From Acidobacteriota bacterium (lineage in GTDB: Bacteria > Acidobacteriota > Terriglobia > Bryobacterales > Bryobacteraceae), in NCBI GenBank assembly GCA_018268715.1, contig JAFDVZ010000003.1:310001-374000 (forward strand): a DNA stretch of 64,000 bases. Direction: 5' to 3'. Below, piece after piece: positions 56,590 to 64,000 of the stretch (positions are counted from its first letter, which is position 1; each line of letters opens with the position of its first letter). Below the pieces are notes generated by a model. It made no database searches. It saw only the letters and a list, made by a program, of their open reading frames with translations, and was not told where the DNA came from. The position numbers and the translations under genes are program-made.

Positions 56590-57462
56590 ATGCGTAAACT
56601 CGCTTTGCTGGCTTTCGGCGCAGTGTGGACGCTAGCCGCGCAGACGGAGCCAGCGGATCGGCCGGCGCCGCCTCCGCCGCAGGCTGGACAGCCGGCAACG
56701 CCCCGGGTCGGCGAAACCACCGAGGGTTGGCGGCACGTGGAGGCTCCCGCAGCGGCCGAGGCCAGGACCGAGGCGAAGACGTTCACCGTGCAGCCGGGCA
56801 CCAAAATCCTGCTCAGCATGATCAATAGCGTCAGCACGAAGCATGCCGCCGAGGGCGATCGCGTGTACCTGGAGACGTCGTTTCCGATTCTGGTGAATGG
56901 GAAGATGACGATTCCGCCGGGGAGTTATGTGGCCGGCACGATTACCGAGTCGAAGCGTCCGGGACGGATCAAGGGGCGCGGCGAGTTGTACGTGCGGTTC
57001 GATTCGCTGACGCTTCCGAATGGGGTGACGCGGGATTTCCGGTCGCGGATTGGGTCGCTCGACGGGCGGGCGAGCGAGGAACTGGACAAGAGCGAGGGCA
57101 AGATCAAGGGAGAGGGCAACAAGGGCGGCGACGCCAAGACGGTGGGCGAGACGGCCGCGGCTGGGGCTTCGGTGGGCGCAATTGCGGGGAGCGTGGCGGG
57201 TCATGGCGGGTTGGGCGCGGGGCTGGGAGCGGCGGCGGGCGCGGGAGCGGGCCTGGTCGCGGTGTTGCTGTCGCGGGGGCCGGACGCGGTGCTGGCCAAG
57301 GGCACGACGCTCGAGATGGTGCTCGACCGGGCGCTGACTTTCGATGAGACGGAGCTGGAGTTTGGCGGGCAGGGGTACCGGCGGTCGAGCGATGGGTCGG
57401 GGCCGCTGCCGAGCCGGAAGTCGAACTCGTCGACGTATCCCGGAAGGCGTTGGCCCCTGTAG
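56590..57462 (+). CDS. Exported protein with TrbI/VirB10-like core and glycine-rich C-terminus
   Basis: A 290-residue exported protein. The ATG at 56590 follows GAGGGAGACTTCC; the signal peptide is MRKLALLAFGAVWTLAAQ. A Pro-rich linker (PADRPAPPPPQAGQPATPR) is followed by TVQPGTKILLSMINSVSTKH and ILVNGKMTIPPGSYVAGTI, FDSLTLPNGVTRDF, which resemble the VirB10/TrbI beta-barrel core. The tail GAIAGSVAGHGGLGAGLGAA is a Gly/Ala-rich hydrophobic segment, then AKGTTLEMVLDRALTFDE. No secretion genes are near, so a stand-alone envelope protein is likely. Confidence 0.75.
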   Translation: MRKLALLAFGAVWTLAAQTEPADRPAPPPPQAGQPATPRVGETTEGWRHVEAPAAAEARTEAKTFTVQPGTKILLSMINSVSTKHAAEGDRVYLETSFPILVNGKMTIPPGSYVAGTITESKRPGRIKGRGELYVRFDSLTLPNGVTRDFRSRIGSLDGRASEELDKSEGKIKGEGNKGGDAKTVGETAAAGASVGAIAGSVAGHGGLGAGLGAAAGAGAGLVAVLLSRGPDAVLAKGTTLEMVLDRALTFDETELEFGGQGYRRSSDGSGPLPSRKSNSSTYPGRRWPL

Positions 57463-57472
57463 GTTTATCCGG

Positions 57473-57955
57473 CTAGTCGCGCACCCAGAAGGGCGGCGGT
57501 TCGATGCCCAGGGCGCGCAGGTAGACGTAGCCCTGGCCGCGATGGTGCACTTCGTTGTCGATGGCGTAGAGGAGTATGTCGATGCCGCGGCTGGGCCATT
57601 TGCCGAACGCTTTGTCCATCTCCTCCCAGCGGTGAGCCGGGATGGTGGGCCAGATGGCGTCGAGCGCGGCGGTGTCTTCGTCCCACAAGGCCAGCAGCTC
57701 CGCTTTCGGCGCGGCGGTTTGGGATAACTTCTTTTCCACCCATTCGCCGGTGGCGACGCCCCTGGCGATGGGCATGGTCATGAAGAGGAACTCCTTCACC
57801 ATTTCGCCGAACGGGCGCATGCCTCCGATCGAGAAGGTGAACAACTTGTCCTCCGGGAACAGGTCGATCACGCGGCGAGTGAGGCGGCGGTTGCCCTGGT
57901 AGTGGGCGAGCAGCGCCTCGGGCGTCAGTACGTTGGATGCTAATGTCGGGGCCAT
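57473..57955 (-). CDS. DinB-family protein
   Basis: A 160-residue four-helix-bundle protein: LTPEALLAHYQGNRRLTRR, IGGMRPFGEMVKEFLFM, and NEVHHRGQGYVYLRALG, the typical C-terminal metal/His motif. In other DinB proteins three His bind zinc; the first usual His in helix two is not obvious (RPFGEM). A thiol-transferase-like role is proposed for relatives, but no substrate is known. It is convergent with the 56590 gene. Confidence 0.85.
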   Translation of the reverse strand: MAPTLASNVLTPEALLAHYQGNRRLTRRVIDLFPEDKLFTFSIGGMRPFGEMVKEFLFMTMPIARGVATGEWVEKKLSQTAAPKAELLALWDEDTAALDAIWPTIPAHRWEEMDKAFGKWPSRGIDILLYAIDNEVHHRGQGYVYLRALGIEPPPFWVRD

Positions 57956-57971
57956 TGAGTTTCTCCTGTGG

Positions 57972-57990
57972 GGGCGTCTTCCTGACGCCC
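57972..57990. promoter_or_regulatory. Hairpin in the DinB/YafY divergent region
   Basis: GGGCGTC-TTCCT-GACGCCC forms a perfect 7-bp stem, 17 nt before the DinB start and 64 nt before the YafY start. Could be an operator for the WYL regulator or an RNA structure. Confidence 0.4.
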
Positions 57991-58053
57991 TGAAGCCAGA
58001 TTAGGGGCTATTCCCGACAACCTCTGTCGCAAATTCGTGGCAATATCGAAATC

Positions 58054-59001
58054 ATGTACGACCCGATTATGCGGGTGCTGACGGTGCTCGAGATCCTACA
58101 GGCTCGGGAGCAGGTGAGCGGCGCGGAACTGGCCGAGCGGATGGAGGTGAATCTGCGAACCGTGCAGCGCTATGTGGCGCGGTTGCAGGACCTTTGCATT
58201 CCGGTGGAGAGCGTTCGCGGACCGGGTGGGTTCTACCGTCTGAAACCGGGGTTCCGGCTGCCGCCGCTGATGTTCACCGATGAAGAGGCTTTCGCGCTGA
58301 CCCTGGGGTTGCGGGCGCTGCGGCACCTGGGACTGGCGGCGTTTGCCCCGGCGACCGAGGGGGCGGCGGCGAAATTGGGGCGCGTGCTGCCGGGGACGGT
58401 GCGGGAGAGCGTGGAGACGGTGGGGGAGGTAGTCGCGCTCGAGACGGGGCCGTGGGTGATTTCGACGTCGGCCGAGTCGCTGATTCGGGTGGCGACGGCG
58501 ATCCGGGCGCGGAGGCGGATCGAGTTCGGCTACCAGTCGCACGAGGGAGTGGTGTCGCGGCGGGCCGTGGAGCCGTATGGCGTGGTGCATGTCGACGGGC
58601 GGTGGTATGTGGCGGGGAGGTGCCTGTTGCGGCAGGATCTGCGGACGTTCCGGCTCGACCGCGTGCGGGATCCCGAGTTACGGGAGGAGGGGTTCGAACG
58701 GCCGGCGGGGTTCGATATCACGGCGTATCTGCGGCAGGGGATGCCGTGGGTGCAGTCGAGGTATCGGATTGAGGTTTGGGTGGACGCGCCGCTGGTCAAG
58801 GCTCGGGAGTGGTTCGTGCCGCACCGTGTGTCGTTGGCGGAGGAGGATGGCGGGACGACCATCCGCTGCGGACGGGATAGCCTGGAGCCGTTCGCTGCCA
58901 TTTTATTGAGCTTGGGGGTTCGGTTGGAGGTGCGGAATCCGCCGGAGTTCAAGGCGGCGTTCGCGCGGTTGGCCGAGAGGGCGATGGAGGCGGCGAGTTA
59001 G
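58054..59001 (+). CDS. YafY-type transcriptional regulator (HTH plus WYL)
   Basis: A 315-residue regulator. N-terminal HTH: VLTVLEILQAREQVSGAELA, RMEVNLRTVQRYVARLQDL. The WYL sensor domain follows (about 140-210) with DGRWYVAGRCLLRQDLRTF, and a WCX-type C-terminal extension (WVDAPLVKAREWFVPHRVSL). WYL proteins sense nucleic acid or other ligands and control stress or defence genes. It is divergent from DinB with a hairpin between, a frequent pairing. Confidence 0.9.
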   Translation: MYDPIMRVLTVLEILQAREQVSGAELAERMEVNLRTVQRYVARLQDLCIPVESVRGPGGFYRLKPGFRLPPLMFTDEEAFALTLGLRALRHLGLAAFAPATEGAAAKLGRVLPGTVRESVETVGEVVALETGPWVISTSAESLIRVATAIRARRRIEFGYQSHEGVVSRRAVEPYGVVHVDGRWYVAGRCLLRQDLRTFRLDRVRDPELREEGFERPAGFDITAYLRQGMPWVQSRYRIEVWVDAPLVKAREWFVPHRVSLAEEDGGTTIRCGRDSLEPFAAILLSLGVRLEVRNPPEFKAAFARLAERAMEAAS

Positions 59002-59016
59002 CACGAGGGAGGTGGG

Positions 59017-59379
59017 ATGATCAGCGGGGCGGCTACGGTGGATGCGTATCTTGCGGAGGTTGCCGAGGCTCGGCGGCCTGCGATGGCGCGGCTGCGGGAG
59101 TTATGCCGGGAGCGACTGAGGGGCTTTGAGGAGTGCATCGAGTATGGGATGCCTTGTTATAAGCGGGGCGGAGCGGCGGAGATCGCCTTTGCAAGTCAGA
59201 AGCAGTATGTCGCGCTGTATGTCATGAAGAAAGATGTCCTGGATGAGTTTCGCGAGCGGCTGGGAGCTTCGAGTATCGGGAAGGGGTGTGTGCGGTATCG
59301 GGATCCGGCGAAGATCGACTTTCGAGTTATCGATGAGTTGTTGCGACGGAATGGGGAGTCGACGGCGGCGCCTTGTTAG
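59017..59379 (+). CDS. DUF1801-domain protein
   Basis: A 120-residue protein of the YdhG/DUF1801 family: TVDAYLAEVAEARRPAMARL, RLRGFEECIEYGMPCYKR, and QKQYVALYVMKKDVLDEF. It follows the YafY gene by 15 nt and is probably co-transcribed. The family has an uncharacterised alpha/beta fold; no role is known. Confidence 0.85.
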   Translation: MISGAATVDAYLAEVAEARRPAMARLRELCRERLRGFEECIEYGMPCYKRGGAAEIAFASQKQYVALYVMKKDVLDEFRERLGASSIGKGCVRYRDPAKIDFRVIDELLRRNGESTAAPC

Positions 59380-59532
59380 GGGCGAATCGCCACTTCTGTT
59401 TGGGCGCGGTGTCCGGGGGCGGACGGGGATTGGCGGGAATGGACGTTTTCTGTTGGTCGGGCAGGCGGAATTGCTTGAAAACGCGGGGCGTGGGAGTGGC
59501 CTTTGACGTGATTGGACCGCGCCGGGGCTCTT

Positions 59533-59976
59533 ATGCGGATTCACGAGCGGGTTCAGGAATCGCGCGGCTTTGCGCCGAGCGTAGAGGAGACGCGGGCGCG
59601 GGCGGCCGATGGGTGGCGCCTGGCTGGGGTGGTTTGGGAACGGGAGATCGAGTCGGACGATCCGAAGCCGCGGTCAGTGACGGAGGTGGTGCCGTTCGGG
59701 CTGCGGGTGGCTTCCGATTGCCAGCACCTGGAGGAGGACCGGCAGGAAAAGGAGGTCATCCTGAAGGCGCTCGAACTGATTGTGATGGATTACCGGCTGT
59801 CTCAGGTGGCGGTGGAGTTGAACCGGCTGCAGTTTCGGACGCGGGAGGGAAAGCCGTGGACCGCGGCCAGCGTCTTCGAATTGCTGCCTCGGTTGATTGA
59901 CGTCGGGCCGCGGATTTTCTCGAGTCAGGAGTGGGCCGAGCGGCGGCAGCGGTTGTTTCAGGTGCTGCAACAGTAG
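59533..59976 (+). CDS. Stand-alone recombinase-domain-like protein
   Basis: A 147-residue basic/acidic protein. ATG 59533 is taken, though TTG 59512 is also possible. The middle resembles the DNA-binding recombinase domain of serine recombinases (PF07508): VPFGLRVASDCQHLEEDRQE, KEVILKALELIVMDYRLSQV then AVELNRLQFRTREGKPWTAA. No resolvase catalytic domain is present. The N-terminus (RIHERVQESRGFAPSVEETR) is charged. It may bind DNA as a regulator, or be a remnant of a recombinase. It is followed by the HAD gene with 25 nt between. Confidence 0.6.
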   Translation: MRIHERVQESRGFAPSVEETRARAADGWRLAGVVWEREIESDDPKPRSVTEVVPFGLRVASDCQHLEEDRQEKEVILKALELIVMDYRLSQVAVELNRLQFRTREGKPWTAASVFELLPRLIDVGPRIFSSQEWAERRQRLFQVLQQ

Positions 59977-59983
59977 GGGCCGG

Positions 59984-60001
59984 TATACTCAAGATTCCAG
60001 C
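59984..60001 (+). promoter_or_regulatory. Short-leader -10 box of the HAD phosphatase gene
   Basis: TATACT at 59984-59989 lies 12 nt before ATG 60002 with no Shine-Dalgarno between. The leader would be about 5 nt. Confidence 0.4.
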
Positions 60002-60808
60002 ATGAGCGCCCCCTCCAGGCCCGCCCCGCGCGGCATTCTCTTCGATCTTGACGGCGTCCTGTACAACTCCGGCGCCCTGATTCCCGGCGCTCCGGAAGCC
60101 GTCGCGTGGGTGGAGGCGCAGGGCATCCCGTATCTCTACCTCACCAACACGACCTCGCGCTCCCGCGCCGTGTTGGTGGAGAAGCTGGCGGGATTCGGAT
60201 TCCCGGCATCGGTGGATCGGCTGCTCAGTCCGGCCGCGGCGGCCGCCGACTGGCTGCGCGCCCGCGACGCTCGCGACATCGCGCTGTTCCTGCGGCCCTC
60301 CACGCAGACCGAGTTCGCCGGGCTGCATCGCCTGCCCGAAGACGCCGAACGAGGCGCCCGCTGGGTGGTGGTCGGCGATCTGGGGCAGCACTGGGATTTC
60401 CGAACGCTGAACCGGGCCTTTCGCCTGCTGCACTACAACCCGGAAGCGGTGCTGATCGCGCTCGGCAAGACACGCTATTGGATGGCCGATGACGGGGTTT
60501 CGCTGGACGTGGCGCCCTTCGTCGCCGCCCTGGAACACGCCAGCGGCCGCGCGGCGATGGTGGTCGGCAAGCCGGCCGCGCCGTTCTTTCAGGCCGCCGC
60601 GGCGAAACTCGGCCTTCCAGCGGCCGAGGTTCTCATGATCGGTGACGACGTCGAGGCTGACGTGCGGGGCGCGATGGCCGCCGGTTTGAGTGGAGCGTTG
60701 GTCCGCACCGGCAAGTTCCGGGAGGCGGACCTGGCTGGAACGGTCCGTCCGGACTGGGTCATCGGATCGGTGGCCGAACTCCCCTACCGCTGGCCGGCCT
60801 GGTCCTGA
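60002..60808 (+). CDS. HAD-superfamily IIA phosphatase
   Basis: A 268-residue hydrolase with motif I FDLDGVLYNSG (nucleophile Asp then Asp), motif II YLTNTTSRS, motif III GKPAAPFFQ, and motif IV MIGDDVEADVRGA. The small cap and spacing fit the HAD-IIA group (NagD/LHPP-like, TIGR01458). It dephosphorylates phospho-metabolites or phospholysine/phosphohistidine. It overlaps the convergent kinase gene by 25 nt. Confidence 0.9.
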   Translation: MSAPSRPAPRGILFDLDGVLYNSGALIPGAPEAVAWVEAQGIPYLYLTNTTSRSRAVLVEKLAGFGFPASVDRLLSPAAAAADWLRARDARDIALFLRPSTQTEFAGLHRLPEDAERGARWVVVGDLGQHWDFRTLNRAFRLLHYNPEAVLIALGKTRYWMADDGVSLDVAPFVAALEHASGRAAMVVGKPAAPFFQAAAAKLGLPAAEVLMIGDDVEADVRGAMAAGLSGALVRTGKFREADLAGTVRPDWVIGSVAELPYRWPAWS

Positions 60809-63800
60809 ACCCGCCCCGCTACGGCTAGTAGCGCCGCCTCCAGCCTGGGGGCGTGGACCGGTTTTTCCAGGTAATCGTCCATGCCGGCGGCGAGCAGCGC
60901 CTCCCGATCGCCCACCATGGCGCGCGCGGTCAGGGCGATGACCGGCAGCCGTTCGCTGGTTCCAAGCTCGGCGCGACGGATCCTCTCCACCGTTTCGACT
61001 CCGTCCAGTTCGGGCATCTGGATGTCCATGAGTACGGCGTCGAACCTGCGCTCGGCGATCCTCGCCAACGCCTCGAGCCCGTTCTCGGCAATCGTCACCG
61101 AGTGGCCCATCCTGGTAAGCAGGGCCCGCATCAGATACTGATTGACCCGATTATCCTCGGCCACCAGGATCTCCAACCGCGGGGCCTTGCCCGACGGCTC
61201 AACCGGCGGCGCCGGCCTTTCCGGCGCGGCGCACTCGGGCGCGGGGAACCTGGCGGTGAACGTACTGCCCCGCCCCACTTCGCTGGTCACCCCAAGTTGA
61301 CCGCGCATTAACAGCATCAGCCGCTTGGATATCGTCAGTCCCAGACCGGTTCCGCCGAACCGCCGGGAGGTTGAGTTATCCGCTTGCCGAAACGCGTCGA
61401 AAATCCCCGCCAACTGGTCCTCGGGAATGCCGATTCCCGTGTCGGCGACCACGATGAACAACTCGCCGCCGACGTAATCCGCATGGACCGTAACGCTCCC
61501 CGTCGAGGTGAACTTCAGGGCGTTCCCCACCAAATTGATCAACACCTGTCGCAGGCGCGCGTCGTCGGCAAACAGCCATTTCGGCACGCCGTCCCGCGCC
61601 CCGATCTCCAGTCGCAGGCCCTTGGCGGCCGCCTGCGGAGCAAACATCGATCGCAGGCCGTCGAGCAGCCCGCGCGGCTCAAACGGCGACGGAGCAATCT
61701 CGAGCCGGCCCGATTCCACCTTCGAAAAGTCCAGCACGTCGTTGATCAACATCAGCAGTCCCTTGGCCGATGTGTGGGCGATCTCCAGATGACGCGCCAC
61801 CTCCGGGTCCCGATTCAACTCGAGCGCCAGTTCGGTCAACCCGATCACCCCGTTGAGCGGCGTGCGGACTTCGTGGCTCATATTGGCGACGAACTCGCCC
61901 TTGTAGCGGCTGGCCAGCTCGGCCCGCGCCTTGGCCTCGGCCAACTCCCGCGTCCGCTCTTCCACCGCGACGGCGAGCGAGGCCCTCACCAGGTGCTGCC
62001 GTCGCTCCCGCGCGCGCCACCACCACCAAATACACCCGCCCAGCGCCAATAAAGCCGCCAACCGAAACTGCCAGGCACTGTACCACGCGGGATGAATCCG
62101 GAAACTCACCGAAGCCGAGTCGCTCCAACTGTCGGGCGCCGTCTCTCCCTGCACCTCGAACGTAAATCGGCCCGGCGGCAGTTCGGCGAAGCGGACTTCG
62201 TTGTTCCTGGTGACGATCCACGGGCTCGAGGGCCCTCCCAGCCGGTAGCGGAACACCTTGTGATCGCGCCGGAACGACAGCAGGCTAAAGCGCAGCGCCA
62301 CCGAATAGGTGGACGAGTCAAAATCGCCCGGCTCGGAGGCCGCGTCGTTCCGCAACAGCGACGTGATCAGCACCTCGGGTTTGGGTCGATCGAGCGGGGG
62401 CGCCGGGCGGAATCTCGAAAGTCCGGAACTGGTGCCGATCCAGATGGTCCCGTCGGGCTCCTCCAACAGCGCCCCGGCGTTGCAGTCGTTCCATATCAAC
62501 CCATCCGACACATCCACCACGCTCCACTGCCCCGCCTGCTCGACGGCGGCGCCGATGTCAGTGGTCACCCAGTGGCGTCCATAACGGTCGAAGAACTGGC
62601 TGTAGGCCACGTTCGAGATCAGGCCCTGGGCGGTGGTGATCGTCTCCGCCTGAGGCCGCCCGTCCGGAAACCGCAACCGGGTGATGCCCGAGGCTGAAAG
62701 GAAGGTGACCCAAACGTCGCCCGAGGGAGAGAGGGCGATCTCCTGGGCGTTGGCGTCGGGCAGCCCATCGGCGGTGGTCAGAAAGCGGCGTAGTTTTCCC
62801 CGCTGGACATAGACGCCACGGTCGGTGGCCACGTACAGTCCGGTGGGAACCGAGGCCACGCACCGGATCAACGCATCGCCCACGGGGGCGAACTTCTCCA
62901 TCGGCTTGCCCTTGCGCCGAACGTACAGCCCGCGCGACGTCGCAATCCACAACGCGCCGTCGTAATCGGCGTAGACGTCGTGGACTTCGAAAGGACGCGG
63001 CGCGTCCGGCGGCCTCAACACGGTCTTGCGCCCGGTCGCCGGATCGTACAGCGTGAGGCCACCCACCTCGTCCTGAAAAGTGCCAATCGCCAGACCGCCG
63101 CCGGGATCCGCGGCAAGCCCGTAGATTGAGTGCTCCCCCACCACCGGGGACCGTTCAAAGCGCAGCCCGCCGTCCACTTGCCGGGCGCGATACAGCCCGC
63201 GGTTAGAGCCCACCCACAAGGCGCCTTCGGCGTCCCGCACAATCCGCCAGATCCCGGGACTCGCGAGGCCTTCCTCCTCGCCAAAACCCGCCCAGTCCTC
63301 GCGCCCGAGCCAGCGCGCCAACCCGTGGCCGGCGTATCCCAGCCACAATGAGCCTTCGCGATCTTCGAGCGCGGCGTTCACCTCCGCGCGCCGCAGGCCG
63401 TTCTTCGGCCCGAACAACGTGCAGTGGAGCTCCTTGCAGATCGCCACGCCGTTGGAATGGGGAATTACGACCTCCCCGTGCCGTGTGGCGACGATGCGCA
63501 GGGCGGCCGCCGAGTCCAGCCGGGGAAGCCCGGGAATGGGCCGGAATCGAGCGCTTCCCTTCTCCCGCATCAGGACGGCCACGGCGGAACGGATCCACAT
63601 CCGCCCATCCAGATCCTGCGCGATCGCGCGCCAGGGACCGGCCTCCAGACCCTCCGCCGCGCCCAGCGCGATGGTCTTTCCGTCGCGCCGGTAACACAGG
63701 TTGACTCCGCAGCCCCACCAGACCGCTCCGTCGCGATCGACAAACACGCTGCGCGCCGGTTCGGTGGCGATCTGGACGGCGTCGGCGGTTCCATCAACGG

Positions 63801-63999
63801 GCCCCGAGAACAGGCCCTGACGACTGGCGAAGTAGACGCGCCCCCCGCCAAAGGCAATCGAGGATCCGCTACCCACCGGGCGCCCGGCCATGCCGCGCAC
63901 CAGAGCCAGACGCCGCCCGAGCACGCGGTACAAGCCCGAACTCGAACCGGCCCATACGCTCCCGTCGGCTGATCGTTCGAGCGAGTACATGCCCCCGGG
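60784..63999 (-). CDS. Hybrid sensor histidine kinase/response regulator with a beta-propeller sensor; 5' partial
   Basis: The frame runs off the right edge, so the first blades are cut. Residues are counted from Met 63990. About 1-590 is a two-component-regulator propeller (DREGSLWLGYAGHGLARWLG, DGTIWIGTSSGLSRF) and a Y_Y_Y-type domain (VFRYRLGGPSSPW). A single helix near 650-665 (LAALLALGGCIWWWWRAR) anchors it. The kinase has the H-box MSHEVRTPLNG (His706), NLVGNALKF, GIGIPEDQ and GTGLGLTIS; the receiver has Asp989 (LMDIQMPELDG) and KPVHAP. HTCS-type sensors in this fold detect glycans or other periplasmic ligands. Confidence 0.92.
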   Translation of the reverse strand, partial: PGGMYSLERSADGSVWAGSSSGLYRVLGRRLALVRGMAGRPVGSGSSIAFGGGRVYFASRQGLFSGPVDGTADAVQIATEPARSVFVDRDGAVWWGCGVNLCYRRDGKTIALGAAEGLEAGPWRAIAQDLDGRMWIRSAVAVLMREKGSARFRPIPGLPRLDSAAALRIVATRHGEVVIPHSNGVAICKELHCTLFGPKNGLRRAEVNAALEDREGSLWLGYAGHGLARWLGREDWAGFGEEEGLASPGIWRIVRDAEGALWVGSNRGLYRARQVDGGLRFERSPVVGEHSIYGLAADPGGGLAIGTFQDEVGGLTLYDPATGRKTVLRPPDAPRPFEVHDVYADYDGALWIATSRGLYVRRKGKPMEKFAPVGDALIRCVASVPTGLYVATDRGVYVQRGKLRRFLTTADGLPDANAQEIALSPSGDVWVTFLSASGITRLRFPDGRPQAETITTAQGLISNVAYSQFFDRYGRHWVTTDIGAAVEQAGQWSVVDVSDGLIWNDCNAGALLEEPDGTIWIGTSSGLSRFRPAPPLDRPKPEVLITSLLRNDAASEPGDFDSSTYSVALRFSLLSFRRDHKVFRYRLGGPSSPWIVTRNNEVRFAELPPGRFTFEVQGETAPDSWSDSASVSFRIHPAWYSAWQFRLAALLALGGCIWWWWRARERRQHLVRASLAVAVEERTRELAEAKARAELASRYKGEFVANMSHEVRTPLNGVIGLTELALELNRDPEVARHLEIAHTSAKGLLMLINDVLDFSKVESGRLEIAPSPFEPRGLLDGLRSMFAPQAAAKGLRLEIGARDGVPKWLFADDARLRQVLINLVGNALKFTSTGSVTVHADYVGGELFIVVADTGIGIPEDQLAGIFDAFRQADNSTSRRFGGTGLGLTISKRLMLLMRGQLGVTSEVGRGSTFTARFPAPECAAPERPAPPVEPSGKAPRLEILVAEDNRVNQYLMRALLTRMGHSVTIAENGLEALARIAERRFDAVLMDIQMPELDGVETVERIRRAELGTSERLPVIALTARAMVGDREALLAAGMDDYLEKPVHAPRLEAALLAVAGRVQDQAGQR

Positions 64000-64000
64000 C

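Noticed and set aside
1-64000. tRNA, rRNA, CRISPR arrays, prophage genes
   Set aside because: I searched for clover-leaf ends, repeat-spacer arrays, and phage structural genes by eye and found none convincing. A tRNAscan and CRISPR search could confirm this.

Overview
This is a gene-dense, GC-rich chromosomal window that most resembles a member of the Acidobacteriota, probably the Bryobacterales/Solibacter group. The main clues are two orphan ABC permeases of the acidobacterial duplicated-permease (ADOP) type, two proteins with the Solibacter-type C-terminal domain (TIGR03437), a DUF6807 (PmoA-like) secreted protein, and many secreted or lipoprotein genes of unknown function. I found no rRNA, tRNA, CRISPR array, complete insertion sequence or phage module.

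Layout. 1-11.6 kb: the end of an RND efflux pump that continues in frame into a TolC-like outer-membrane factor, then guaA, a DUF6807 protein, a divergent Lrp/AsnC regulator and LysE exporter, larE with a small PHA-granule-type protein, a MoxR ATPase coupled to a 609-residue protein of unknown function, and a secreted protein. 11.6-21.7 kb, minus strand: a four-gene run (two DsbA-like proteins, an M28 peptidase with PDZ, an unknown), an HDOD protein, glcE-glcF, and an ADOP permease. 21.8-30.1 kb: a 29-residue membrane peptide gene flanked by hairpins, a GAF-like protein, a soluble lytic transglycosylase, a TPR lipoprotein, yjbQ, an aldo/keto reductase, and a ygiB-like/ygiC pair. 30.1-40.5 kb: a second ADOP permease, a large patatin-like membrane protein coupled to a tiny Cys protein, a radical SAM enzyme, a membrane protein, and a carboxylesterase overlapped by an NGAKSKGPKT-type ORF.

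40.5-53.8 kb is a surface-polysaccharide locus. A six-gene minus-strand operon holds a deacetylase, an FAD oxidoreductase, a hexapeptide acetyltransferase, a Gfo/Idh/MocA dehydrogenase, a DegT aminotransferase and a deacetylase-GT2 fusion. It diverges from a plus-strand set of priming glycosyltransferase, GT2, WecG-type transferase and flippase, with an O-antigen ligase-like polymerase on the other strand. The dehydrogenase, aminotransferase and acetyltransferase together look like an amino-sugar pathway. The fusion protein has lost the usual zinc-binding histidines. 53.8-64 kb: GNAT, two TIGR03437 proteins, a secreted glycine-rich protein, DinB, a WYL regulator, DUF1801, a recombinase-domain fragment, a HAD phosphatase and a hybrid sensor kinase that runs off the right edge.

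A theme across the window is that many starts lack a Shine-Dalgarno sequence and instead have a TANNNT hexamer 5-12 nt upstream, which suggests frequent leaderless transcription. The least explained units are the MoxR/609-residue pair, the RND-TolC fusion, the pseudo-deacetylase-GT2 fusion, and the split patatin with its coupled Cys protein.
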